Position numbers and translations under genes: made by a program. Below are positions 1 through 5,034 of a DNA stretch of 5,034 nt, in pieces (position 1 is the first letter of the stretch; every line of letters starts with the position of its first letter). Source of the DNA: CAZKTF01 sp964555565 (lineage in GTDB: Bacteria > Planctomycetota > JAJSAM01 > JAKLKS01); contig CAZKTF010000256.1 in the NCBI GenBank assembly GCA_964555565.1, positions 1 through 5,034 on the forward strand, written 5' to 3'. Under the pieces are notes generated by a model. It was not told the origin of the DNA and did not search any database. It worked only from the letters and a program-made list of their open reading frames with translations.

Positions 1-1
1 G

Positions 2-1246
2 GCACCACGGCGAAGAAGCGCGCTGACGGCGGGCCGGCCCCGAGCCCCGAGCAGGTGGAACGCCTCCGAGAGAACGGAATCGCAGGTCTTCCAGGGCGGG
101 GGCAGCCCCGGGGACTGGGCCGCGCTCCGGGGCCGGGGCGGCGCGCCCGTCGTCACGGCCGGGCGGCCCCTCCCCCCCGGCGCGCTGGAACTGGCCCCGG
201 GGAGCCCGGCCGCGCTGGAGGGCCCGGACGGAGCGGACGAGCGCGCCCTCGCCCTCGCGGTCGAGGGACCCGCGGGGTGGACGGTCGTCGCGGGGACCTC
301 CCTCCTCGAGATCCGGATGCGGCAGGGGGACCTCCGCTTCCTGCTGGCCGCGGCCTGCGTGTCGGGGGCCCTCCTCGTGGCCGCGGGGGCGTGGTTCTCG
401 GCGGCGCTCGTGCTCGACCCCCTGCGGGAGATGACGGGGACGGCGCGGCGGGTCTCCGGGGAGCGGACCGACCTGCGGCTCCCCGTGCGGGGGACGGGGG
501 ACGAGTTCGACGACCTCGGCGGCCTCCTCAACGACCTGCTCGACAGGCTGGGCCGCGCGCTCGAGGACGAGAGGCGGTTCTCCGGCGACGCGGCCCACGA
601 GATCCGCGGACCCCTGGCGGCCCTGCGGCTGCGCGCCGCGGAGGCCGCCCGGGCGGCGGAGCCCCCCGCGATGCGCGAGGCGCTCGAGGACACGGTGCGC
701 GAGGTGGACCGCGTCTCCCGGCTCGTCGAGGCGCTCCTCCGGTTCTCCGGGGCCGACGGGCTCGCGGGGGGGGGCGGGGGATCGGACGCGGCGGAGGCCG
801 CGGCGGAGCTCGCGCGCGACCTCCCGGCGCTGGCCGGGACGAGGGGGATCGAGTTCGCGTTCACCGCGGCGGCCCACCCCCTCCCGGTCCCCGCGGCGCG
901 GGAGGTCGTGGAGACCTGCTTGTCGGTCCTGGTGGACAACGCGCTGCGGTACACGCCTGCCGGGGGCCGCGTCCGCCTCGAGGCCGCCGCCGAGGGCGAC
1001 CGCGCGGTCCTCCGCGTCGCGGACGGCGGGCCCGGCGTCGCCGTGGCGGAGGCCGGGAAGGTGTTCGAGCGCCTCTACCGGGGGGCGGCCGGACGGGCCG
1101 CGCGGAACCCGGGCTTCGGGCTCGGGCTCGCGCTGGCCCGCCGTCTCGCCCGGGGCTCCGGCGGGGACGTGGTCCTCGAGAACCCCGGGGAGGCCGGGGC
1201 CCGCTTCCGGGCGGAGTTCCCGCTGGCCCGGGGCCCCGCGGGATGA
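2..1246 (+). CDS. Sensor histidine kinase, HAMP/HisKA/HATPase_c type (5' partial)
   Basis: Membrane sensor kinase of a two-component system: it autophosphorylates a His and passes the phosphate to a response regulator not in the window. The frame is open from base 2, so the start and first membrane segment lie upstream; the Met at 317 is internal. In order: about 100 residues of probable periplasmic sensor ending in WTVVAGTSLLEI; a membrane segment at about 335-412; a HAMP region beginning DPLREM; the H box FSGDAAHEIRGPL at 578-616 with the phospho-acceptor His at 596-598; the N box VDNALRYTP with Asn at 938-940; the G1 box DGGPG at 1022-1036; the F box VFERLYR; and the G2 box GFGLGLA from 1112. 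His-to-N-box spacing (114 residues) is normal. Unusual: Gly replaces the usual Thr/Asn at His+4. A Gly-rich linker coded by a G run (766-780) joins the DHp and ATPase domains. The order resembles QseC/PmrB-like kinases, but the signal sensed is unknown. Bases 1-58 may be in another frame (see findings). Confidence 0.95.
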   Translation, partial: APRRRSALTAGRPRAPSRWNASERTESQVFQGGGSPGDWAALRGRGGAPVVTAGRPLPPGALELAPGSPAALEGPDGADERALALAVEGPAGWTVVAGTSLLEIRMRQGDLRFLLAAACVSGALLVAAGAWFSAALVLDPLREMTGTARRVSGERTDLRLPVRGTGDEFDDLGGLLNDLLDRLGRALEDERRFSGDAAHEIRGPLAALRLRAAEAARAAEPPAMREALEDTVREVDRVSRLVEALLRFSGADGLAGGGGGSDAAEAAAELARDLPALAGTRGIEFAFTAAAHPLPVPAAREVVETCLSVLVDNALRYTPAGGRVRLEAAAEGDRAVLRVADGGPGVAVAEAGKVFERLYRGAAGRAARNPGFGLGLALARRLARGSGGDVVLENPGEAGARFRAEFPLARGPAG

Positions 1247-1287
1247 AGGCATCTTCATCCCGGGGACTGGATCCCTTCATCCCCGGG
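1239..1287 (+). repeat. Inverted/direct repeat cluster at kinase stop codon, possible terminator or attenuator
   Basis: A perfect 10-base inverted repeat, CGGGATGAAG (1239-1248) and CTTCATCCCG (1253-1262), with the 4-base loop gcat, encloses the kinase TGA stop (1244-1246). A second copy of the right arm, CCTTCATCCC (1274-1283), can pair with GGGATGAAGG (1240-1249) instead. A third pairing joins CCCGGGG (1259-1265) to CCCCGGG (1281-1287). The pairings compete with one another. No run of T follows, so this is not a classic intrinsic terminator. It may be a transcript-end stem, an attenuator-like switch ahead of the pilin genes, or a copy of a dispersed repeat. Confidence 0.6.
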
Positions 1288-1302
1288 TCGTAGGCTTTCC
1301 GC

Positions 1303-1887
1303 ATGCGCGCGGAACCCCGGACCGCCCGGCACGCCGAGCGGGGCCTCACCCTCCTCGAGATCATGATCGCGATCACGGTCATGAGCATCGGGCTGTTCGG
1401 CCTCGCCCAGGCGATGATCGCCGCCGCCCGGCTGGACCGGCAGACCAACCTCCGCAAGATCGCGCTCGACTGCGCGATCGCGTGGATGGAGACGATCCGG
1501 TCGCAGGCCTTCGGGGACCTCGCCTCCGCCCCGCCCAAGGGCTACCGCCCGGCTGTCCTCTCCACGACGCTCACGGGCTTCAGCAGGGACCGCGACGGCG
1601 ACGGCGACTCCGACCACTTCGGCCAGTTCTACTCCGCCCGGGACGACCAGCCGAACTACGACGCGCGCCTCCTCGGGCTCACGGCGCAGTCCCGCACGGA
1701 CGTCCTGAAGCTCCTCAACCTCCCGCTCCCCGCGGGGGTCATGCCCGTGGCCGCCGTGGAGTTCCGGGACCCGGACGGAAGCACCGGGATCGGCGAGGGG
1801 ACGGGCTACTGGGTCACGGTGCGCGTGTTCTGGCAGGCCGACGGGAACTCGGAAGTGAAGCTCTCGAGCCTGGTGGTCGGGAGATGA
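1303..1887 (+). CDS. Type IV prepilin-like minor pilin, PilV/GspI-like
   Basis: A 194-residue prepilin-type protein, probably a minor (pseudo)pilin that enters the inner membrane, is cut and N-methylated by prepilin peptidase, and joins the tip or priming complex of a type IV pilus or type II secretion pseudopilus. The class III leader ends in ...AERG (residues 11-14), followed by LTLLEIMIAITVMSIG; Leu15 is +1 and Glu19 is the expected Glu at +5. The hydrophobic helix runs to about residue 42 and continues as an amphipathic helix to about residue 70. An Asp-rich loop DRDGDGDSD at residues 96-104 (nt 1588-1614) resembles calcium-binding loops. A C-terminal beta-rich part follows. ATG at 1303 is the first ATG after an in-frame stop at 1291 and gives a leader of normal length, although no strong Shine-Dalgarno site precedes it. 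First gene of a three-gene minor pilin run. PilV versus GspI cannot be settled from this sequence alone. Confidence 0.92.
   Translation: MRAEPRTARHAERGLTLLEIMIAITVMSIGLFGLAQAMIAAARLDRQTNLRKIALDCAIAWMETIRSQAFGDLASAPPKGYRPAVLSTTLTGFSRDRDGDGDSDHFGQFYSARDDQPNYDARLLGLTAQSRTDVLKLLNLPLPAGVMPVAAVEFRDPDGSTGIGEGTGYWVTVRVFWQADGNSEVKLSSLVVGR
1879..1883 (+). promoter_or_regulatory. Ribosome binding site deciding the PilW-like start
   Basis: GGGAG lies inside the end of the preceding gene. It is 6 bases from the ATG at 1890 but directly abuts the ATG at 1884, which overlaps the upstream stop as ATGA. Spacing therefore favours 1890; coupling by ATGA overlap would favour 1884. The two choices differ by two residues. 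Confidence 0.5.
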
Positions 1888-1889
1888 CC

Positions 1890-2522
1890 ATGGCGGCCCC
1901 ACCGAACGGGAGGGAGGGCGAGCACGGGCTGACGATGCTCGAGGTCGTCATCGCCTCCGCGATCCTGCTCGCGATCATGGGGGCCACGTTCAGCGTCGTC
2001 TCCGGCGCCCAGCGCCAGCTCGGGACCGCCTCGGCGATCGGGGCCTCCGACTCCCGGGCGGCGGCCATCGCCCGGCTGATCGAGGCCCGCATCCGGGACG
2101 GGGGCACCGCGATGCTCCGGAAAGGCGACGGCACGATCTTCAGCGACCCGGAAACCTCCCCCAGCGGGATGCGGATCCGGCGCGTGGTCGGCTTCGCCGG
2201 CGTCCTCATCTACGGGGAGGGCGTGGGGTTCTCCCTGCGCAAGGGCGAGGCCTTCGACGGCGTGGACAACGACAAAGACAACGTCGTGGACGAGTTCGGC
2301 CTCTACCTCGACCTGTGGCCCGTGACCAACACCCCTGCGGACCAGACCCAGCTCCTCGCGGCGCCCGCCTCGAGCACGCTCTTCGCCGACAACATCCGCA
2401 GCCTCCAGATCCGGAGGACCGGGAAGCTCCTGGTCGTCACCGTGGTCGCCGAGCAGTTCGTCGGGCCCTCCCGGCAGCTCCACTCTTCCACCGGCACCGT
2501 CACCCTCGACCTGAGGAACTGA
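1890..2522 (+). CDS. Type IV prepilin-like minor pilin, PilW/GspJ-like
   Basis: A 210-residue prepilin-type protein (212 if started at 1884), probably the second minor pilin of the priming or tip complex. The leader ends EHG (residues 11-13), and the mature part begins LTMLEVVIASAILLAIMG, with Glu at +5 (residue 18). The hydrophobic segment spans about residues 14-38. A polar stretch with Asp/Ser and Arg follows. The segment FDGVDNDKDNVVDEF (residues 122-136, nt 2253-2297) has the spacing of an Asp-rich metal loop (Asp123, 126, 128, 130, 134). The C-terminal FADNIRSLQIRRTGKLLVVT block (residues 165-184) resembles the beta-sheet end of PilW/GspJ proteins. The gene overlaps or nearly abuts the PilV-like gene and is 2 bases from the PilX-like one, so the three are very likely co-translated. 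Assignment to PilW/GspJ rests on size, order and general pattern rather than a diagnostic motif. Confidence 0.91.
   Translation: MAAPPNGREGEHGLTMLEVVIASAILLAIMGATFSVVSGAQRQLGTASAIGASDSRAAAIARLIEARIRDGGTAMLRKGDGTIFSDPETSPSGMRIRRVVGFAGVLIYGEGVGFSLRKGEAFDGVDNDKDNVVDEFGLYLDLWPVTNTPADQTQLLAAPASSTLFADNIRSLQIRRTGKLLVVTVVAEQFVGPSRQLHSSTGTVTLDLRN
2513..2517 (+). promoter_or_regulatory. Ribosome binding site of the PilX-like gene
   Basis: GAGGA sits 7 bases before the ATG at 2525, inside the last codons of the PilW-like gene. It supports starting the PilX-like protein at 2525 rather than at an earlier start in the same open frame, and suggests translational coupling. Confidence 0.75.
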
Positions 2523-2524
2523 AC

Positions 2525-3730
2525 ATGCGGTCCCCCCTCCTCCCGTCCCGTCCCCGCGAGCGCGGCGCGGCGCTGATCGTCGTGCTCATCGCGATGTTCA
2601 TGGCCGCCTCCATAGCCGGGGCGCTCGTCGTCCTCGCCCTGAGCCGCTCCCGGGCCCTGAGGACGCGGGTGGAAGCCGAGGCGTCGCTCGCGTGCGCCGA
2701 GGGGGGGCTCGACCGAGGCATCGCGGAGGCCAACCTCCCGGCCAACCGGACGAGCACGACCTGGCCGCCGGCGGGGCTGAAGATCAGCTCCTCCCCCAAC
2801 GACGGGCTCCTCGACGCGAGGCTCAACCAGGTGGGGCACTTCCTCGTCACCTTCGCCCGCGGGGACACGGACGGCGTGGACAACGACGGGGACGCGCTCA
2901 TCGACGCCGCCGACGCCGTCGATGAGGCCCAGTACGTGACCATCGAGAGCACGGGGTACTTCGCGACGAGCACCGGCGGCTCCCCGTACACCGCGAAACT
3001 GCGGGCCTACGTCCTCAAGACGACGATCTCGCCCCAGATCCAGAGCGCCATCTTCATCGACGACCCCAACCCCGACATCACGCTGGGGAGCAGCGCGTCC
3101 TACCGGCTGCAAGGGGGGGATCACGACATGACCACGCGCGCCCCGCTTCCCGGCGGCTTCCCCGCGCTGGCCACGAGCGGGGCCTTCAACGCCCCGGACC
3201 AGGTGGACATCACCGCGCATGCCGCCACCGGCCAGGTGTCCGGGACCCCCGGCCCCTCGCAGAACGGGGCGCCCGACAACGTGGACATCACGTCGATCAT
3301 CGCACTGATGAAGGAGATCACGCCCCCCGCCCAGCAGATCGTGGTCTCGGGGGTGAACCCCCCCGGTCCCTTCGGGATCCCGCCCGGCCAGCCGGGCGGC
3401 CCCGACTGGCAGCTCAGCCTGCACCTGGGGTACACGAAGATGACCGGAAACAAGATGGGCGCGGGGTTCTGGGTCATCGACGGGGACCTGGACATCGGCG
3501 GCACGCTCATCTTCACGGGCATCATCATCGTGAGGGGGAAGGTCTCGTTCTCGGGAGGCGGCTCGGGCACGCAGGTGACCGGGGCGATCATCTCGTCCGA
3601 GGCCCCGGTCATCGACTTCACCGTGACGGGCACGACGGACATCTTCTACAGCAGCGGCGCCGTGTCTGCCGCCTCGCGGGCGGCGTCGAGGTACCTCCTG
3701 CGGGCGTGGCAGGTGCTGCCGAAGCCCTGA
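2525..3730 (+). CDS. PilX/GspK-like minor pilin with glycine-rich beta-repeat C-terminal region
   Basis: A 401-residue protein with a PilX-type N terminus: basic leader ending RERG (residues 11-14), then AALIVVLIAMFMAASIAG and a helix through about residue 70 (SRALRTRVEAEASLACAEGG). Residue +5 after the likely cleavage site is Val, not Glu, as is usual for tip-type GspK/PilX proteins. An Asp-rich loop DTDGVDNDGDALID is at residues 114-127 (nt 2864-2905). DQVDIT (225-230) and DNVDIT (251-256) are paired short motifs. After a Pro/Gly-rich link (about 278-293), residues 315-357 contain alternating VIDGDLDIGG, IFTGIIIVRG and VTGAIIS strands, resembling a small beta-solenoid or bactofilin-like fold. 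Two bases separate it from the PilW-like gene. It is longer than typical PilX proteins, which are near 200 residues, because of this extra C-terminal domain. Probable role: tip component of the pilus or pseudopilus; the added domain's function is unknown. Confidence 0.9.
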   Translation: MRSPLLPSRPRERGAALIVVLIAMFMAASIAGALVVLALSRSRALRTRVEAEASLACAEGGLDRGIAEANLPANRTSTTWPPAGLKISSSPNDGLLDARLNQVGHFLVTFARGDTDGVDNDGDALIDAADAVDEAQYVTIESTGYFATSTGGSPYTAKLRAYVLKTTISPQIQSAIFIDDPNPDITLGSSASYRLQGGDHDMTTRAPLPGGFPALATSGAFNAPDQVDITAHAATGQVSGTPGPSQNGAPDNVDITSIIALMKEITPPAQQIVVSGVNPPGPFGIPPGQPGGPDWQLSLHLGYTKMTGNKMGAGFWVIDGDLDIGGTLIFTGIIIVRGKVSFSGGGSGTQVTGAIISSEAPVIDFTVTGTTDIFYSSGAVSAASRAASRYLLRAWQVLPKP

Positions 3731-3742
3731 GGGTGTCCCTGC

Positions 3743-3782
3743 CGGGGCGCCCCGCGAACGTGCGCCGCCGCCCGCCGGGCGG
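3743..3782 (+). repeat. GC-rich palindrome and small hairpin between the pilin and HEAT genes
   Basis: CGGGGCGCCCCG at 3743-3754 is a perfect 12-base palindrome. CCGCCC (3768-3773) and GGGCGG (3777-3782) can form a 6-base stem with a 3-base loop. Neither is followed by a T run. They may help end the pilin transcript, but such palindromes arise easily in DNA this GC-rich. No convincing promoter boxes were seen in the 78-base gap. Confidence 0.3.
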
Positions 3783-3796
3783 TAGGATGACCGCGC

Positions 3797-3803
3797 AAGG
3801 AGG
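3797..3803 (+). promoter_or_regulatory. Strong ribosome binding site of the LSM-HEAT gene
   Basis: AAGGAGG lies 5 bases before the ATG at 3809. It is the strongest Shine-Dalgarno match in the window and fixes the start of the exported HEAT protein. Confidence 0.85.
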
Positions 3804-3808
3804 GCTCC

Positions 3809-4930
3809 ATGAGGACCGTTTCGCGCCCCGCCGCACGCCTCGTCGCGATCGCCGTCGCGGCCGCGCTCGCCGCCGCCGCGCTCCCGCCCCCTCCCCCCGC
3901 CCGCGCCCAGGAGGTCGGGGACCGCGTGGAGGTGACCCTCAAGAACGGGCGCAAGCTCGTCGGGACGCTCCTCGCGAAGTCCGACGAGGAGGTGAAGATC
4001 CGCTTCGCCGAGAGGGATCTGGCCCTCTCGACCACCATGGTCGAGTCGGTGGCCAGGGTCACCCCGGCCGGCGAGGCCCCCGCGCCCGCGCCGGCCCCCG
4101 CCCCCGGGACGGGGGCGGCCGAAGGCGGCGCGGAGGCCGGCGCCCCGGCCCCCGCCGCGATCACGCTCGCCGACGGCCGGGTCGTCCGGGGATTCGTCGT
4201 GAAGAAGGACGACCGGACGGTCTGGGTCGTGACCGGCACCCCGCGGGCGCTCCCGGCCTCCAGCGTGAGGAAGATCGAGGGCGCGGGCACGGGCGTGCCT
4301 CGCGAGGACGGGTTCTCGGCGAGCGGATCGACGCTCGAGCGTGCGCGGAAGCTCGTCGAGGAGCTGGCGAGCGAGGACCGGGGGAGGGCCCGAGGGGCGG
4401 CGGGGGCGCTGGAGGCCATGGAGGAGGCCGGGACCGAGGCCCTGGCGCAGGGGGCGCGGCACCCTAAGGTCGAGGTCCGGCTCATCTGCATCGCCATGCT
4501 GGGGAAGCGGCGGGCGGAGGTCGGGGTCGCGCCGGTCCTGGAGGTGCTCCTCACCGACAGCGAACAGTCGGCCCGGATCGCGGCCGCCTCGGCCTTCGGG
4601 GGGTGGACGGCCCCCGGGGTCCGCAAGGGCCTCCTCAAGTCGGCCGCCGAGGACAAGAGCGCCTCGGTGCGGGCCGCGGCGCTGGCCGCGCTCGCCCTCA
4701 ACTCCGGCGCCGAGGAGGTGGAGCCGCTCCTGGAGCTCACGGACAAGGAGATCGTGTCGGACCCCGCCGTGAAGGCGAGCCTCTACAGGGCCCTCCGCCA
4801 CGCGGCCGCCAAGGAGTGGGCGGACGACGCGGAGCTCTGGCGGGAGTGGTGGGAGGACGACGGCGGCCGGGCCGAGACCGCGGAGCGGATCCGCCAGATC
4901 GAGGTCGATCGGTCCTTCGGGGCGAAGTGA
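3809..4930 (+). CDS. Exported protein with two LSM/SH3-like segments and HEAT-like repeats
   Basis: A 373-residue predicted exported protein of unknown function. Residues 1-33 form a signal peptide: basic start, Ala/Val-rich core, and ARA before Gln34 as a likely signal peptidase I site. Residues 37-84 (VEVTLKNGRKLVGTLLAK...) and 117-157 (ITLADGRVVRGFVVKKDD...) look like two copies of a small LSM/SH3-like beta barrel, joined by an Ala/Pro/Gly linker at about 87-116. Residues about 175-335 are successive helix pairs of HEAT/ARM style, such as PVLEVLLTDSEQSARIAAASA and KSASVRAAALAALAL. The tail holds a Trp-rich LWREWWEDDGG (343-353). Such folds usually bind protein partners; no catalytic residues were seen. 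A strong ribosome site precedes it, and a lipoprotein gene starts one base after its stop, so those two are probably coupled. It follows the minor pilins where PilY1 sits in Pseudomonas, but it is not PilY1. A structural or scaffolding envelope role is inference. Confidence 0.9.
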   Translation: MRTVSRPAARLVAIAVAAALAAAALPPPPPARAQEVGDRVEVTLKNGRKLVGTLLAKSDEEVKIRFAERDLALSTTMVESVARVTPAGEAPAPAPAPAPGTGAAEGGAEAGAPAPAAITLADGRVVRGFVVKKDDRTVWVVTGTPRALPASSVRKIEGAGTGVPREDGFSASGSTLERARKLVEELASEDRGRARGAAGALEAMEEAGTEALAQGARHPKVEVRLICIAMLGKRRAEVGVAPVLEVLLTDSEQSARIAAASAFGGWTAPGVRKGLLKSAAEDKSASVRAAALAALALNSGAEEVEPLLELTDKEIVSDPAVKASLYRALRHAAAKEWADDAELWREWWEDDGGRAETAERIRQIEVDRSFGAK

Positions 4931-4931
4931 C

Positions 4932-5034
4932 GTGAGGGCGCGCGCCCTGAGGGTCGGCGCGGCGGCGCTCCTCCTCGCCGCCGCGGCGGCGGGCTGCGGG
5001 CCGGGGGGCGCGGAGCCGGCGGCGCCCGCCGGGA
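4932..5034 (+). CDS. Putative lipoprotein (3' partial)
   Basis: The start of a gene that runs off the window; 34 residues are visible. It begins with GTG one base after the stop of the LSM-HEAT gene. The product opens MRARALRVGAAALLLAAAAA and then GCG, a lipoprotein signal peptide with the lipobox AAGC; the lipid-carrying Cys22 is coded at 4995-4997. A Gly/Pro/Ala-rich flexible region follows (GPGGAEPAAPAG), as is common just after the lipid anchor. No strong Shine-Dalgarno site precedes it, so translation may be coupled to the gene upstream. The mature function cannot be told from this fragment. Confidence 0.75.
   Translation, partial: MRARALRVGAAALLLAAAAAGCGPGGAEPAAPAG

Noticed and set aside
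55..1293. A 412-codon + strand open frame across the kinase region
   Set aside because: Its translation is Arg/Gly/Pro-rich with no domain, and it overlaps a kinase with all catalytic boxes in another frame. It is a GC-driven shadow; only its first ~19 codons look protein-like and are treated as a finding.
1247..1302. A promoter in the gap before the PilV-like gene
   Set aside because: No convincing -35/-10 or -24/-12 pair was seen; the gap is taken up mostly by the repeat cluster.
861..1902. Two minus-strand open frames across the kinase end and the PilV-like gene
   Set aside because: They have no start signal or domain and are shadow translations of the + strand genes.
2315..2524. An upstream extension of the PilX-like frame by 70 codons
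   Set aside because: The extension is Arg/Pro-rich shadow sequence within the PilW-like gene. The ribosome site at 2513-2517 and the PilX-type leader both fix the start at 2525.
3744..3782. Intrinsic terminator after the PilX-like gene
   Set aside because: Palindromes are present but no T run follows, so they are listed only as a weak repeat feature.
2303..4801. An 832-codon open frame on the minus strand
   Set aside because: It lies antisense to three well-supported genes and has low-complexity Arg/Gly/Pro/Asp composition without recognisable motifs. Long antisense frames are expected in DNA this GC-rich.

Overview
This 5,034-base window is very GC-rich (by eye well above 70%), with almost all codons ending in G or C. 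It is densely packed with genes, all on the + strand. Three gene types suggest a high-GC Gram-negative lineage of the Planctomycetota or a similar environmental phylum: secreted HEAT-repeat proteins with an LSM/SH3-like front end, minor pilins carrying DGVDNDxD loops, and a lipoprotein. That placement is an inference from gene style; no rRNA or other taxonomic marker is present.

Layout: (1) 2-1246, the 3' part of a sensor histidine kinase (periplasmic sensor remnant, TM2, HAMP, HisKA, HATPase_c) whose start lies upstream of the window. (2) 1239-1287, a set of inverted and direct repeats that overlaps the kinase stop codon and fills most of the short intergenic gap. (3) 1303-3730, three tightly coupled minor pilin genes: PilV/GspI-like, PilW/GspJ-like and PilX/GspK-like. 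The first pair overlap or nearly abut, and the second pair are separated by 2 bases. (4) 3731-3808, a short gap with GC-rich palindromes and a strong Shine-Dalgarno site. (5) 3809-4930, an exported protein with two LSM/SH3-like segments, an Ala/Pro linker and HEAT-like helical repeats. (6) From 4932, the start of a lipoprotein gene that runs off the window.

How it may work together: the three prepilin-like proteins form the usual V-W-X minor pilin set that primes or caps a type IV pilus or type II secretion pseudopilus. All three carry an Asp-rich loop that looks able to bind calcium. The exported HEAT protein and the lipoprotein follow in the same direction and may be envelope partners, but only position supports this. 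The kinase may be unrelated. It lacks the Thr/Asn normally found four residues after the phospho-accepting His, which predicts weak phosphatase activity.

No tRNA, rRNA, CRISPR array, insertion sequence or phage gene was seen. The most interesting points are the shared Asp-rich loops across the pilin operon, the alternative-pairing repeat at the kinase stop codon, and the uncharacterised LSM-HEAT exported protein following the minor pilins.
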